Source of the DNA: Caenorhabditis remanei
Taxonomy: Eukaryota > Nematoda > Chromadorea > Rhabditida > Rhabditidae
Length of the DNA stretch: 64,000 nt
Assembly: GCF_010183535.1 (NCBI RefSeq)
Contig: NC_071328.1
Coordinates: 3,844,001-3,908,000 of the forward strand
Reading direction: 5' to 3'
Every line of letters begins with the position of its first letter. The stretch's first letter is position 1. The notes below the pieces were generated by a model, which worked only from the letters and a program-made list of their open reading frames with translations, made no database searches and was not told where the DNA came from. The translations under genes were made by a program, and so were the position numbers. Shown here piece after piece: positions 1 through 10,600 of the stretch.

Positions 1-616
1 TAATTCATAGAGAAATTGAACCTGGGGCGAAGTAATGGCGCTCCTCTAGACTTGGCGGCAAGTTCAAACTCTCAAATTGAATCAAATTCGCTGCGTCGTC
101 GTATTCATTTGATACGTAGTTTAACTGAACTCTATTTTCGCCTCAAACGATTTTTCTGAAAATGTTGAATTTCGCGTAAAAACTCTATGCAATTGCGGTA
201 CTGTAGGTGGCAAGTACTTAGGCTGAAAACCAAAAATGTTCCACTTATAGGCTTAATTATGCTCATTCGAAGCGTCTTGTCTTGCTGATTCTGAATAAAT
301 CAAAATAATTGAAATTGCACCAAAACTAGAAGAGATATAACAATTCCAATGTCTTTCAGATTTTTGAAAATTTTCGAAAATCCTCAATTTGTTGAGTTTT
401 TGTGCTAGAATGTTGGTTTCTGGCTCAAAATGTTTGAAATCTAACGATCTAGCTGCCTAGTCCAGTAGAGCGCCGTTGCAAACCCTTCATTTTTTCCAGG
501 ACATACGAAGTAGTTTAACTGAACTCTATTTTCGCCTCTCGCGTATGTTTTTGAACAATTTTTCTGAAAAATTGGAGTTTCGCGCCAAAATTTGCTGTAT
601 TTTCTGGTTGTTTCAG
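1..616. repeat. Upstream non-coding or intronic DNA with an internal direct duplication
   Basis: No convincing exon is visible here. The stretch 117-177 is repeated at 511-584; the first 28 bases are identical and the rest is diverged. The second copy lies just before the last exon of the gene ending at 830, so this is probably intron of that gene. An acceptor-like TTTTTCCAG at 492-500 precedes the second copy but opens no useful frame. Confidence 0.45.
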
Positions 617-830
617 GACGGATCCATTCGAATGGAATCTGAATAGAAGTGCTATGGATGATAACAATAATGGAAACAAGTCGGATCGTGAGGATGCGGA
701 GAGAGATGGTGGAGCGGGAACAGTGAATGAAGTGGATGAAAGTGTGATTACGGAGGATCGAGGCGACACGACTTCTTCATCGAAAAACGCGGAAGACTAT
801 GCGGCTGAAGACACGCTGGATAATATCTAG
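617..830 (+). CDS. Terminal exon of an unidentified hydrophilic protein (partial)
   Basis: The exon begins after a good acceptor (TTTCAG, ending 616). In the only open phase it encodes about 70 residues, entering with a Pro-Phe-Glu-Trp stretch and then rich in Asp, Glu, Asn and Ser, ending at the TAG at 828-830. A poly(A) signal AATAAA lies at 895-900, which supports a real 3' end. The tail has no recognisable domain and looks disordered. Upstream exons must lie in 1-616 or, more likely, left of the window. I do not recognise the gene. A run of open but compositionally biased sequence could in principle be spurious, but acceptor, stop and poly(A) signal agree. Confidence 0.55.
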
Positions 831-1184
831 AGTATAGAGAGCAAACGACTGAAGATAAGTAGATTTAAATTGATGGGAATTGAATGTTTGATTGAATAAA
901 GATGAAGAGATGATGATTGATTTCTGTGGATTTTGTCTTTTTTGTTGTGTACATGATGATTCATCCCAGCCACATCCAATTTTGTTTTATTAAATTCCCT
1001 TTTCACCTACACAAACAGTATCTTGCTGGCCCTTAATTCCGTATAAAAGCTGAGAAATCCGTCAATTTCCGTCAGTTTTTTGTATTTTTATTGGTATTTT
1101 TTGGCAGTGTTCTGCAATTGCGCTATACCGTAATTTTGGCTAGAAATGGGAGAAAATAGATTTGAAACCGTCAAAATCGTGGTC

Positions 1185-1530
1185 TGGCGCGCCGTTGGCG
1201 AGTTTTAGATCTGGAAATTTTGTTTCGCAGATTTTTGGTTAAAAAATCTCCAAATATTGAGCTAAAACCGTAAAAATGAGATTGCTGGCGCGCCTTGGGA
1301 GCGTTTAACGTCTAGAAACTTCGAATTTTAAAGTTGACAGTGTTAAAACTGAGATTTCTGGTTGATAATTCTCAAAAAATAAATAAAAATCTGAAAATTT
1401 GGTTGCTGGCGCGCATTGGGAGCGTTTTACACTCAGAAATGTCAGATTTTGAAGATTCAGGTTACTGTTGCTACGGTAATTTTGCCTGGCGCGCCTTGGG
1501 AGCGTTTTACACTCAGAAATTTAGGATTTC
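1185..1530 (+). repeat. Four tandem-like copies of a TGGCGCGCC-containing unit
   Basis: The core TGGCGCGC(C/A) followed by TTGGGAGCGTTT occurs at 1185, 1286, 1407 and 1487, spaced 80-121 bases, each followed by a CTCAGAAAT- or CTAGAAACT-like stretch. The same core with CTTCGTAGCATCT appears at 62090 inside an intron of the coiled-coil gene, so it is a dispersed family and not a local satellite only. No coding potential. Confidence 0.6.
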
Positions 1531-2009
1531 AAAGATTTGGGATACTGTAGCTACAGTAGTTTTGCATTTTCTTAATTTTTTCAGTGATTTTATTGCGAAT
1601 AATGTGTTTTTTTTGTTAGTCCAGACATGTAGATGTGTAGTTTGAGTTTCGTGCTCTGCAGCAAGAATACAAGCGCGCTCTATTGCACGCAACATTTCAT
1701 TGTTACAGTAAAAGCGCTCCATCGTACTCGATGTATACGCGCTCTACCGAAAATTGTCTGCGTCTCTTCATTATCGATTTGTAACACATTATCACGTGAT
1801 CTGCTTCTTCTGGTCGCCTGCGTCTCTTTGTTATCGATTGATTAAATCAGATTGAGAATTTCTGTTTGATCTCCCAATCCCTGTCCACCGTTTGCCCCTC
1901 CTTAGTACATCCTTACAAAGGTTGATCTTATTTTTCTCTTTGGGACCCATCTTTTTTCAAAAAAAAACCTAATTAGAATAGCTACAGCAGTAAGATATAC
2001 AATTTTCCT

Positions 2010-2394
2010 GTTTTTAGTTGGAAATGTCCAATTTTGAGAGGGTGTTACGGTATCACGGATTGTCGGACCAAATAAATATTTTAATGGATCATACAGATTA
2101 AGAATAGAGCTTTGTTTTTGTAGTTGACAACTTTTTTGTACGAGCACTCACTAGAGTGTTACATATTGCCAAAGTAATCTCCCATCCCATTTCAGTAGTG
2201 TGTCCGCTTAAAATGACCATAACTCTCTAGGGAGGGACCGTACAAAAAAGTTGTCAACTACAAAAATAAAGCTCTATTATTGGTCTGTATTATCCATTAA
2301 AATTTCTACTTTTTGGGACAATAAGTGATACCGTAACACCCTCTCAAAGTTGGTCATTTTCAACTGAAAACGGCCAAAGTTGGTAACCTTTTGA
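2010..2394. repeat. Foldback element, family 1 (complete copy)
   Basis: The two halves are reverse complements around a centre near 2200. The outer arms carry AGAGGGTGTTACGGTATCA and its inverse, and the inner arms carry GTAGTTGACAACTTTTTTGT and its inverse. No ORF fits a transposase, so this is a non-autonomous foldback (MITE-like) element. Related copies or half copies lie near 3220-3440, 5330-5480, 40121-40450, 43945-44315, 52495-52690 and 53072-53453. Confidence 0.75.
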
Positions 2395-2399
2395 GCGGT

Positions 2400-5330
2400 A
2401 CTGTAGATAACCCTCCACAAAAAACTTCAGTTTCAATTTCCAACTCACAAATTTGTTACAAACTTAAGAATAACCTACGACCAGAAAATGAGAAAATGCG
2501 AACATCAGGCGTTGCTTGAAACAATTTATATCTCATTCTCTTTTTTCGAAAAGCAGATGACGGCGAGAGATTCGTTCTTTTTTCTTTCTTCTCAATATCT
2601 TTCATCTCTGTTTCTTCTATTTTCTTCTCCTCATGTACACTTTCTTATCGGTGAGGAAAACTGGAAAAAGCCAACAAATTTTATGGCCTTCTTGCCTCTG
2701 CTGCGGCAAGAAATTGATATGAAATTCAGTTGTAAGTTTCGCCCATCTGTACGATTCTTCTCGAAGAAGAGAAACTTCTCAAAATGAGAGAAAAAGCTGA
2801 AAGAGCTGAACTCTAATCCCATGAAAAAACGGGAAGAGAAAAAAAGAGCAAAGTACTTTGGGAAATGCAAAATAAAATCAGTTTCTCACGAAAAAAACCG
2901 TGAGAGATCAACTCTGAAAACTTGGAGATACTCACATGTGTACTAATGTATATGGCATGTAACGTTGTCAGCAACCACGCTCCATTGAAAAGTTCCGGTG
3001 GAGTAGTGATATCAATGCAACGGATAATATATTCATGCTTTATCGTACTTGAACAAAATTGAGTGGTGAACTGCAAAACTAACTGAAAAGGATTTCGGTA
3101 GAGCGACGTTACCAAATAGTGCAGAGCTAATATTAATACGGCACGAATGAAGCAACCGCGCTCCACCGAAACTTTGTCAAAACCAAGAAGGTTAAACGCC
3201 TTTAAAAGGCAGGTAGCAGAAGCTGTACAGTACCGCTCAAAAGGTGATCAACTGTGGCTGTTTCCAGTGGAAAATGACCAACTTTGACATTGTATTTCGG
3301 TGTCACCTGATTGTCCGATAAACTCAATTTTGTATGAGTTAAACAGAGCAAAAACAGCACATCATTTTTGTAGTTGACCATTTTTTTGTCCTTGAAAGTT
3401 ATAGGTTGTCAAAGTGAAAAGCTTCAAAATTATGCACTGAAATTAGTTGGTTTCAGGGAGAAACGACTTTGATTACCTGTATCTTTTATGGTACCCAATT
3501 TCGCCAGATCCTGTCCATTCTTTGCCCAAAACTTGCCCAAATCTTGCCCACCTTTCCTCCAATACTCTCTCTGATTGAGCTCTACCCTATACCTTACCTA
3601 AATCCCTTGCACCGAACACCTGTTGTTTACTCCGACTCTTATCGAACGGAAAATTTCAAAAATTCAACCGAAAAAGCGCCAATTACCCAACCAACCATCT
3701 AAGTTTCGTTAGAGCTACGTACCATAGAATTATATGATTTCATAGATACAGAGCTCTTCCCTTTCATATTCGAATGCCATTTACGAGCTCTCTTTAACTT
3801 TTCCCATCAGCAATCCTGGTTAAGCTTTTCGTGTTCCTTTTTTTAAAAAGGATTTTTAATGTTTCATGCAGTAGTTTTTTATGCATAACAAAGCATGAAA
3901 TTTGGTTACTGACAAACTGCTCAAACACCAAACAAATCACATTCCGTCACGTGGTTAGATTTTGAAATGGTTCCATTCCAGTCGTTTTTTCCATGAACTG
4001 GAGGGGACAACCACATTGACATGATTCATTTCTGTGTCATTTTTCAATTTGTTCCTCGTTTTCCTATCTCTTTTTGCTGCTCCCTTGGGGCTTGTTTTTG
4101 ATTCTCCTCGTTTTCTTCGTACTTTTGAGATGTTCCAGTAAATTCTGATCAAAAATGAATGACTGGTTTAGACTTCTGAAAAAAACTGAGATTGATTTAG
4201 GATCAGAAAATCATGATTCTCGTTTTTTTGTTGGTTTCTTGGTCATTTCGATTTCATTTCGAATTTTTTTCACTGCGGTCGGTTTTTTCATAAAAAGAAT
4301 GTTGACATGATTCATTGTTGTCTCATCTGTCAGTTCATTGCTCTATTCATTTTTCCGGTTTTTTCGATTCACCTCGTTCTCTTTGTACTTGTTCCGTAAA
4401 TTCTCATGAAACATGCTTGGCTGCTTCAGACTCAGCCGTTTTCTCATGAAAAAAACAATTCCGAGATGATTCATTGTTGTTTCTTCTGTCCATTCGTTGT
4501 TATCATATCAACGGGTTTAGGATTCTGAGAAAAATGTTGATATTGAGTTCGGCTCAGAAAATCATTTTCATAGAATCCAACATCTTTTGAAATTCGTTCT
4601 TCCACTGGCCATATCTCTCAAAAAACACGTCGCACCATACAGTTGTCAACTATGTACAAACCCCCCACCGAATGGCTATACCAATTTGTAATAGACTTTT
4701 TTCTTCGAGGAAACTATACGGTTTAGTGGAAAAATGAATGAAAAAGAATAAAGAATCGAAGAAATATGAGATGACAGTGAAAAAAGAGGATTAGTAGCGG
4801 TTTTGGTAAAGAAACTTCTGGGTTTTGAAATAATTTTGAAGACAAGAGTGGTTGAGTTTTACTCCAATAAGTTATAATATACTGATTGGTATTCCCGTGA
4901 ATGCAGTTCTCAAGTTACCGTAAAAACTGTAATAGAACGGCATCCCATCTATACTCAGAATTCACGAATATGATTATCCCGGTGTTTTTTCTTGGTTCTG
5001 ATTAGAAGAAGCGTGACTAGTAAGTTGTGCACATTTTAGGTTCATTCAAAGTTTCTAGCGATTGTTTTTAATGCATAAATTGTAGTTTGGCACAAAAATA
5101 TGTCTTTGACAAACTGATCAAACCGCAAACAAATCAAATTTCGAATAAATTTCGAAATTGTTCCATTGCAACCTTTTTTTCATTTGATAAACAAGCAATG
5201 TTGACATGATTCATTGTTGTTTCATCTGTCAATTCGTTGTTATCATATCAATTCAATGTTTGCTCTCTCTTTTTTACGGCTTATTTTTTGATTCTCCTTG
5301 TTATCTTTGTACTTTTGAGATGTTCCAGGC
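2400..5330. other. Gene-poor intergenic DNA with degenerate repeats
   Basis: I see no gene. 2560-2640 and 2740-2870 are pyrimidine- or purine-rich. 3220-3440 holds half of a family 1 foldback element. Between about 3900 and 5260 a diverged segment recurs: TTGACATGATTCATTGTTG-type sequence occurs near 4015, 4305, 4460 and 5198, and AAACCAAACAAATCA-type sequence near 3915 and 5112, which suggests old local duplications. Short open frames here have no splice context or recognisable composition. Confidence 0.5.
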
Positions 5331-5549
5331 AAGTTTACTTTTGTAGTTGACACATTTCTGTACGAAAGCTCCCTGAAAAGATACGGACCATCAAAGTAGA
5401 AAATCTCTTCATAAACCACTGAAAACTGAAAAGATTGATAGCTTTCTTAGGGTGTCCCTTTCCAGAAAAGTTCTCAACTACAAAAATGGATATCTACTTT
5501 TGATCTACACACTCCACGTGAAAGAATCAGTGATATCGTGGCTCATTCT

Positions 5550-5905
5550 AACAAGGAAAGTCCTCAAGTTGTCCTTTTTCAAACGACAAAATATATTTGG
5601 CACCTGATACTTTTGAGTCCGTAGACTCCGAATCTGGAATAAAATTCTGGTAAATCCTTCGGTGAACCGAGTTATGAGCCGTCAAACTTTTCCCACGCGG
5701 TTTGCCGGAACGTCCACCCAAACATGTCCCCAAGTTGTTCAACCATCGGTAGTTTAGGGGTTTGACGGCTCATAACTCGGCTCACCGAAGGATTTAGCAG
5801 AATTTTATTTCAGATTCGGAATCTACGAACTCGAAAGTATCAGAGACCGAATTTTTGAGTCGTTTGAAAAAAGACACTTCGAGGATTTCCCTCGTCAAGT
5901 TTGAC
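5550..5905. repeat. Large imperfect inverted repeat (arms ~140 bp)
   Basis: The left arm (about 5550-5690) and the right arm (about 5755-5905) are reverse complements; GGTGAACCGAGTTATGAGCC on the left pairs with GGCTCATAACTCGGCTCACC on the right. The ~65-bp spacer contains a CG-rich stretch (5691-5725). It is adjacent to a family 1 half element (5330-5480) and has no coding capacity. Confidence 0.7.
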
Positions 5906-5909
5906 CATT

Positions 5910-6890
5910 TTCAACGAAAAACTGGTACTGTAGATCTTGGTTTTTATATTCTGAAAATTTTAACCATGAGACATGAAAGTTGACATATGTCTCTTCTTGC
6001 CATGTATTTTAAAACTTTCCATTTTCGAACTTAAAAGAAGAACTGCTGAACAAGTTCTCTTTTTCCTTTTCTCTCAAAGAGACCAAAAAGAACTTTTCCT
6101 TTTCCCTTCTTTTTTTTCCTTTCTCTTCCTGGTCTCTAAATTTTTCCAACGATGAAGAGGTCTCTCTCTTCCTTTTTTTTCTTATTTGTGACCTCCCGCC
6201 ACCCGCATTTTTTATTTATTTTGAATTTGGTTGTTGTTTATGAGAGGTGTAAATTACTCATAGGGTTCCATATGCATTTTAAATTTGAATTCTGAACTCT
6301 TGAATTGAAATTTGTGAAAACTGAACTTTTTTCAGTTTCAGTATTTTAACTTTTTTCAGTTTCAGTTAATTTCTTTTTTTCTGAAACTAAATTTTCCTCT
6401 TTTTTCTCTTAAATTCTTATCACTCAATTCTTGTTTCTTTCTCTATTCCTCTCCATCTCTCTATCTATTCCATTTTAAGGATGAGCAATGTTTTGCGTTA
6501 AGAAAACGTCAGTAAAGGGAGAGAGTGTGTAAACCGAGGAGACCGTCGACCGCAAAAAAAGAGACGGAGAACGTTCTGGACCCCAGAGGGGCGGGGCCAA
6601 GAGGAGGGAAGCCTGGGGAAAAAACTACTGAGAAGGGCATTTTGACAGCATTATTTCGATGGGAACGGCGGTTTTTTGAGTTGTGGGGACGTTTTGAAAT
6701 CGGACGTTTGGAAACCGAGACATCTAGGAACCATGGTGTTCCAAAAGAGAACTTTGTCTGAAAATCAATTTGACCTACTTAAAACAACATTTTCATCCTT
6801 ATCATGCATCTCTTATCACTTGAAAAGGGCAACGAGACCTCTCTATCATTATCATCCATTCATAAATCACATTTCTTCTCGCCGCAAAAT
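5910..6890. other. Intergenic, polypyrimidine stretches
   Basis: 6050-6180 and 6350-6470 are long T/C runs without an associated open reading frame. 6525-6760 is locally GC-richer and open in one frame, but has no start or splice context and no recognisable protein. I see no gene. Confidence 0.4.
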
Positions 6891-6899
6891 CTCGATTCA

Positions 6900-7090
6900 G
6901 ATATTATCGGTTCGCAAACACTTGCCGAAGGGTGTTAAAGGCGCATCTAACTTATTGGGAATTTCGCGGAATGTTCAAAAAGATCAAATTTTGAGCTTTG
7001 CAGGTCTGAAAAGAACTGTAAATCATGTTTTCCGCTTGGAGACCATTTCGAATAAATAAGATGCGCCTTTAACTTTCCCCGGCAAAGTCT
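6900..7090. repeat. Foldback element, family 2
   Basis: TTAAAGGCGCATCTAA near 6939 is inverted as AGATGCGCCTTTAA near 7060, with a ~100-bp middle that includes GAGCTTTGCAGGT. The same element recurs at about 13705-13925 and 21955-22160, in intron 7 of each Argonaute copy. Confidence 0.65.
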
Positions 7091-7530
7091 GTGATCTCCC
7101 GGAAACCCCAAAAATTTCTTTTCCAAATCAGGGCACAGTTTCAGTTCCATTTGATTGATTTCGGGGGTAAAAATGTGAAAATAACCAAAATTGTCATATT
7201 TCAGCCCGAGAAAAGGTACCTATTTTTGACCGAATTTTTTGAATTTTTTTCAAATTTTACACCAAAAAAATCCAATTTCTTGAATTCGACAATATTGGAA
7301 AAAAAGTTATCAAACTACCGTAATCGAAATGAAACTTCAAGGAAAGTAGATCAAAAAGGTTGATCTACACACTCCGCGTTTTCTGATTTTTACCCGCGAA
7401 ATGAATCTAAAATGTTCTACATTTTTTATTGGGATACTGCAAAATATCCGTTTTCCCACACCGTCTTCGAATCTCGCTTTTTTTCATTCATTTGACCCAC
7501 TTTTCTCATCACGCACTCTTTTTTTTCTTC

Positions 7531-7603
7531 CAGAATCCAACTCTCAAGCAACGTCTCCACACTCTCATTCCCCACATTTCTTTGCACCTCGTAAGATCAC
7601 AGG
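7531..7603 (+). promoter_or_regulatory. Probable trans-splice acceptor and 5' UTR of Argonaute copy A
   Basis: A strong TTTTTTCTTCCAG (ending 7533) sits 70 bases before the chosen ATG with no exon upstream, the pattern of an SL trans-splice acceptor. The equivalent in copy B is TTCTTTCCAG ending 15949. Confidence 0.5.
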
Positions 7604-10600
7604 ATGCCGTCCAAGAGTAATAAGAAGAAGGCCGCCGCTGAAAGGTCTGCGAAGTTGGCCAACGAAGCAACGGAGGTCGCCGAGTCAGGTTAGTTGAGTT
7701 TCAGTGGAACTTTCAAGATTTTGAAGTCTCTAATAATAGGGAAATCCAAAAAATCCTGATTTCGAAAAGAGTGCGGTGTTGTATTACAAACGACCACTTT
7801 GAGATGGCACCACGGCGTCATTTCAAGCCCAAGGGTGTCAATTTTTTGTGGAAGTGTAGACCAAGTTAGGTCCTTCGTTTTTATAGTTGAAAACTTTTGC
7901 TTACGGACTCTCACAAAAAAGGTACACTTGATTGAAGTTCCGGAACTTGAAAGAACGTAGTCTCCACTTGATACACCGTAACTTTTGAGGTAACGTTTGT
8001 ATCAAAAAGTTGTTACTACCAAATTGAACGTCTCGTTTCATTTTCCATTTTTGTAGTCTACAACTTTTTGATAACTGTTCTACCTTCTGAGATATAAGCC
8101 GTTGAAAAGTGTAGATTGATGATATTAGTGAAAATATACTGAACTTTGAAGGCGTGTAACGCAATCAGATACTGCTTTAAATTATTAAATTTATATTGGT
8201 TGAATAGATCAAATATAGATCTTTGTTTTTACAGTTAAAACTTTTTAGACAGCTCGTCTAGTTTTTGAGATATGAAGGTTCAAAGTGGGTGACTAGGAGG
8301 TCATCTCGTTTCTCATAGTCAGCGTCTCTCCCTCCCTCTCTCTCTCTCTCTGCCCGTTCTCCAGGTGTTCATCTTTAAAGACGCATACCTCAGAATCTAG
8401 AAGAACTATCAGAAAATTGTCAACTACAAAAATTAAGATCTGAGGTTTATCTGCTTAACGAAGTAAACATCAAAAGAATTCTAACAACATCTGACATAGT
8501 TTTGGATTCCTAAAGTTGACCGATTTTTGAGTCATGCTCCCACGGCCCTTTCCTTCAAAAAAGTTTTTTACCGCTATGTTGACACCAAACCACCAATTTG
8601 TATTTTTCCTATATTATTAAATAACTTGTTGGCTCAATGTCAAGATTAAGTCGACGTGTACTAATAAAAGTCGGAGGATTAGTCTTCATGTGGAAATTTA
8701 TTCAAGCTTTTCCGTTTTTATTCGAATTTTCCAGCAATGAAGACCACTTTTTTCTTTCATGCGCCCACTTTACTAGGAGCTCCGCCCACCTTCTATATTC
8801 TCCGAGCATTCATTCTTCCGGGCTCTTCCACCCTACGTTTGCTCTCTTTCTTTTTCGATCCCGATTTTTCTGGAATTTCAGTAGAGCGCAGTTTTGTTGT
8901 CTATATTAATAAGTGAGGTTTTTCAACGGCAACCATCTGCTTCGTCCCTTCCAAAAAGATCATCAATCAAAGGTGTTCTCATTCTGAATCAGAGTCAAAA
9001 ATTAAAATTTAAATTTTGGCGCCAATTATCCGGGATAATTTTGAAGTTTTGAGATTTCTAAGTTTCGAAACGTCGTGTTTTCGATTCGTTTCGAATCAGA
9101 TCTGATTTGTTTCGGTGTTCCGGTTTCAGAACGTCCCGATTTCAGACACTGTTCTGGTTTCGAAACGTCTCTATTTCCTGGTTTATTGGTTTCGAAACAA
9201 CCCCGTTTTGAAACGTCTCAGTTTCGAACTGTCCTTGAGACTCCGCCCTCCAAGATTTGGAGTTCAAGTGGTGGACGGACTGGACAGACGTTCGGCAGAA
9301 ATCGAGCAGGTGGCCATGCTTTTGTAAAAAGAAACTTTCAAAACATTCCATATCGTCGCGCAATACTCCAGTTAAAACATATGTGTTTTTTGTCTGGGAT
9401 TGCAAAAAAATAAATCGTATAGAACCATCATGCTCCGTGTGCTCTTTCTCCCAAAAAGAGCATCAATCAAAGGTGTTCTCTTCCTCTCTTCCGATTATCC
9501 TCTCGACTTCAATATTATTCAATTTTAATTGGATTTTCTCTTTCTTTTCCATGACGAAGACATATTACTGGCATATGGGCTCTTATTTTTCCACCACCTT
9601 TTTTTAGTTTTTTGGAAATTTTCACTCCATATTCACAATCTAGCGAAGTTCTGGATCTGATACACTTTTTTGTATTTGAAAACTTTTTTGTGCGAGCTTT
9701 TCCTAGACAGCTACACTCTATCGAAATCCCGCGACTTCTTTTTTCAAAACACTTTCAGCCCCGCCCCTCTGAATACCTGTGGGCGGAGTCTTAAAGCCAC
9801 ATTGTCTTTGAGCCAGCTCCCTAACCGACGTTTCCTTCAGCTCCAACTCCCACCGAGCCTCCGCCAGCCGCAGCTACCACACCCTCTCAACCAACGCCTG
9901 AAATGCCGAAGTCTTCGAAGCCAGCTCCCCCCAAGGAGCTCGTCGCCCCTTCCAACATTGCTCCACTCAAGAAGAACAAGCCGTTGAAAGTCACCACCAA
10001 CTCGTATCAAATGGAGGTGAAGAATGTGGTTTGCTATCGATATGATGTGAAGATCACTGGACAAGCTGATGGAAGGAATCAATTCCTTTTGACTGGATCG
10101 AAAGGAAGCGATCGTCAGAAGCAAACCGAGTTGGCGGAGATCTTGACTCTCGCGATGAAGAAGGAGAACATCACCCAACTCTACATCTACGATGGAGCCG
10201 CAACACTCCACACCCCCGCTCAATTCAATGTGAAGAAGAATGGAGCGTCTGGAACCATCATCACCACCATCGACTCCACTGAGCTCTCATCTTCCCTCCG
10301 CAATTCATACTTCTCCAAGACACATGGAAGATTCGATGTGATCGTTGAGTTGAACAGTGCTCAACCTCAACTCCACTCATCTGACTTGCTCAAGGAGAGC
10401 CCGGATTCCACGTCATGCCCAGTCACACAAATGATTCAAATCGCTCTTTGTGAAGAGGCGAAACGCAACAACTTTCTCATCACAGATGGTGGAAACGAGA
10501 TGTTCGATAGGGCTGGAGTGACACAAATCAGAGGAGTCGAGGATATGAATGGAGTCGGTGCTGGAATCAAGATTGCGATGGGAGTCGAAGGGAAGCCTGC

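Noticed and set aside
1334..1722. Frames over the TGGCGCGCC repeat cluster on both strands
   Set aside because: The repeated unit explains the open stretch; no start, splice or domain evidence.
6525..7059. Overlapping open frames between 6525 and 7363
   Set aside because: They overlap a family 2 foldback element, have no splice signals in phase and look non-coding.
8637..8909. ORF of ~90 codons starting MSRLSRRVLIKVGG, repeated at 16999 in copy B
   Set aside because: It lies in intron 1 of both Argonaute copies. The similarity only reflects the tandem duplication, the C-terminal halves diverge with indels that break frame, and there is no splice or start context.
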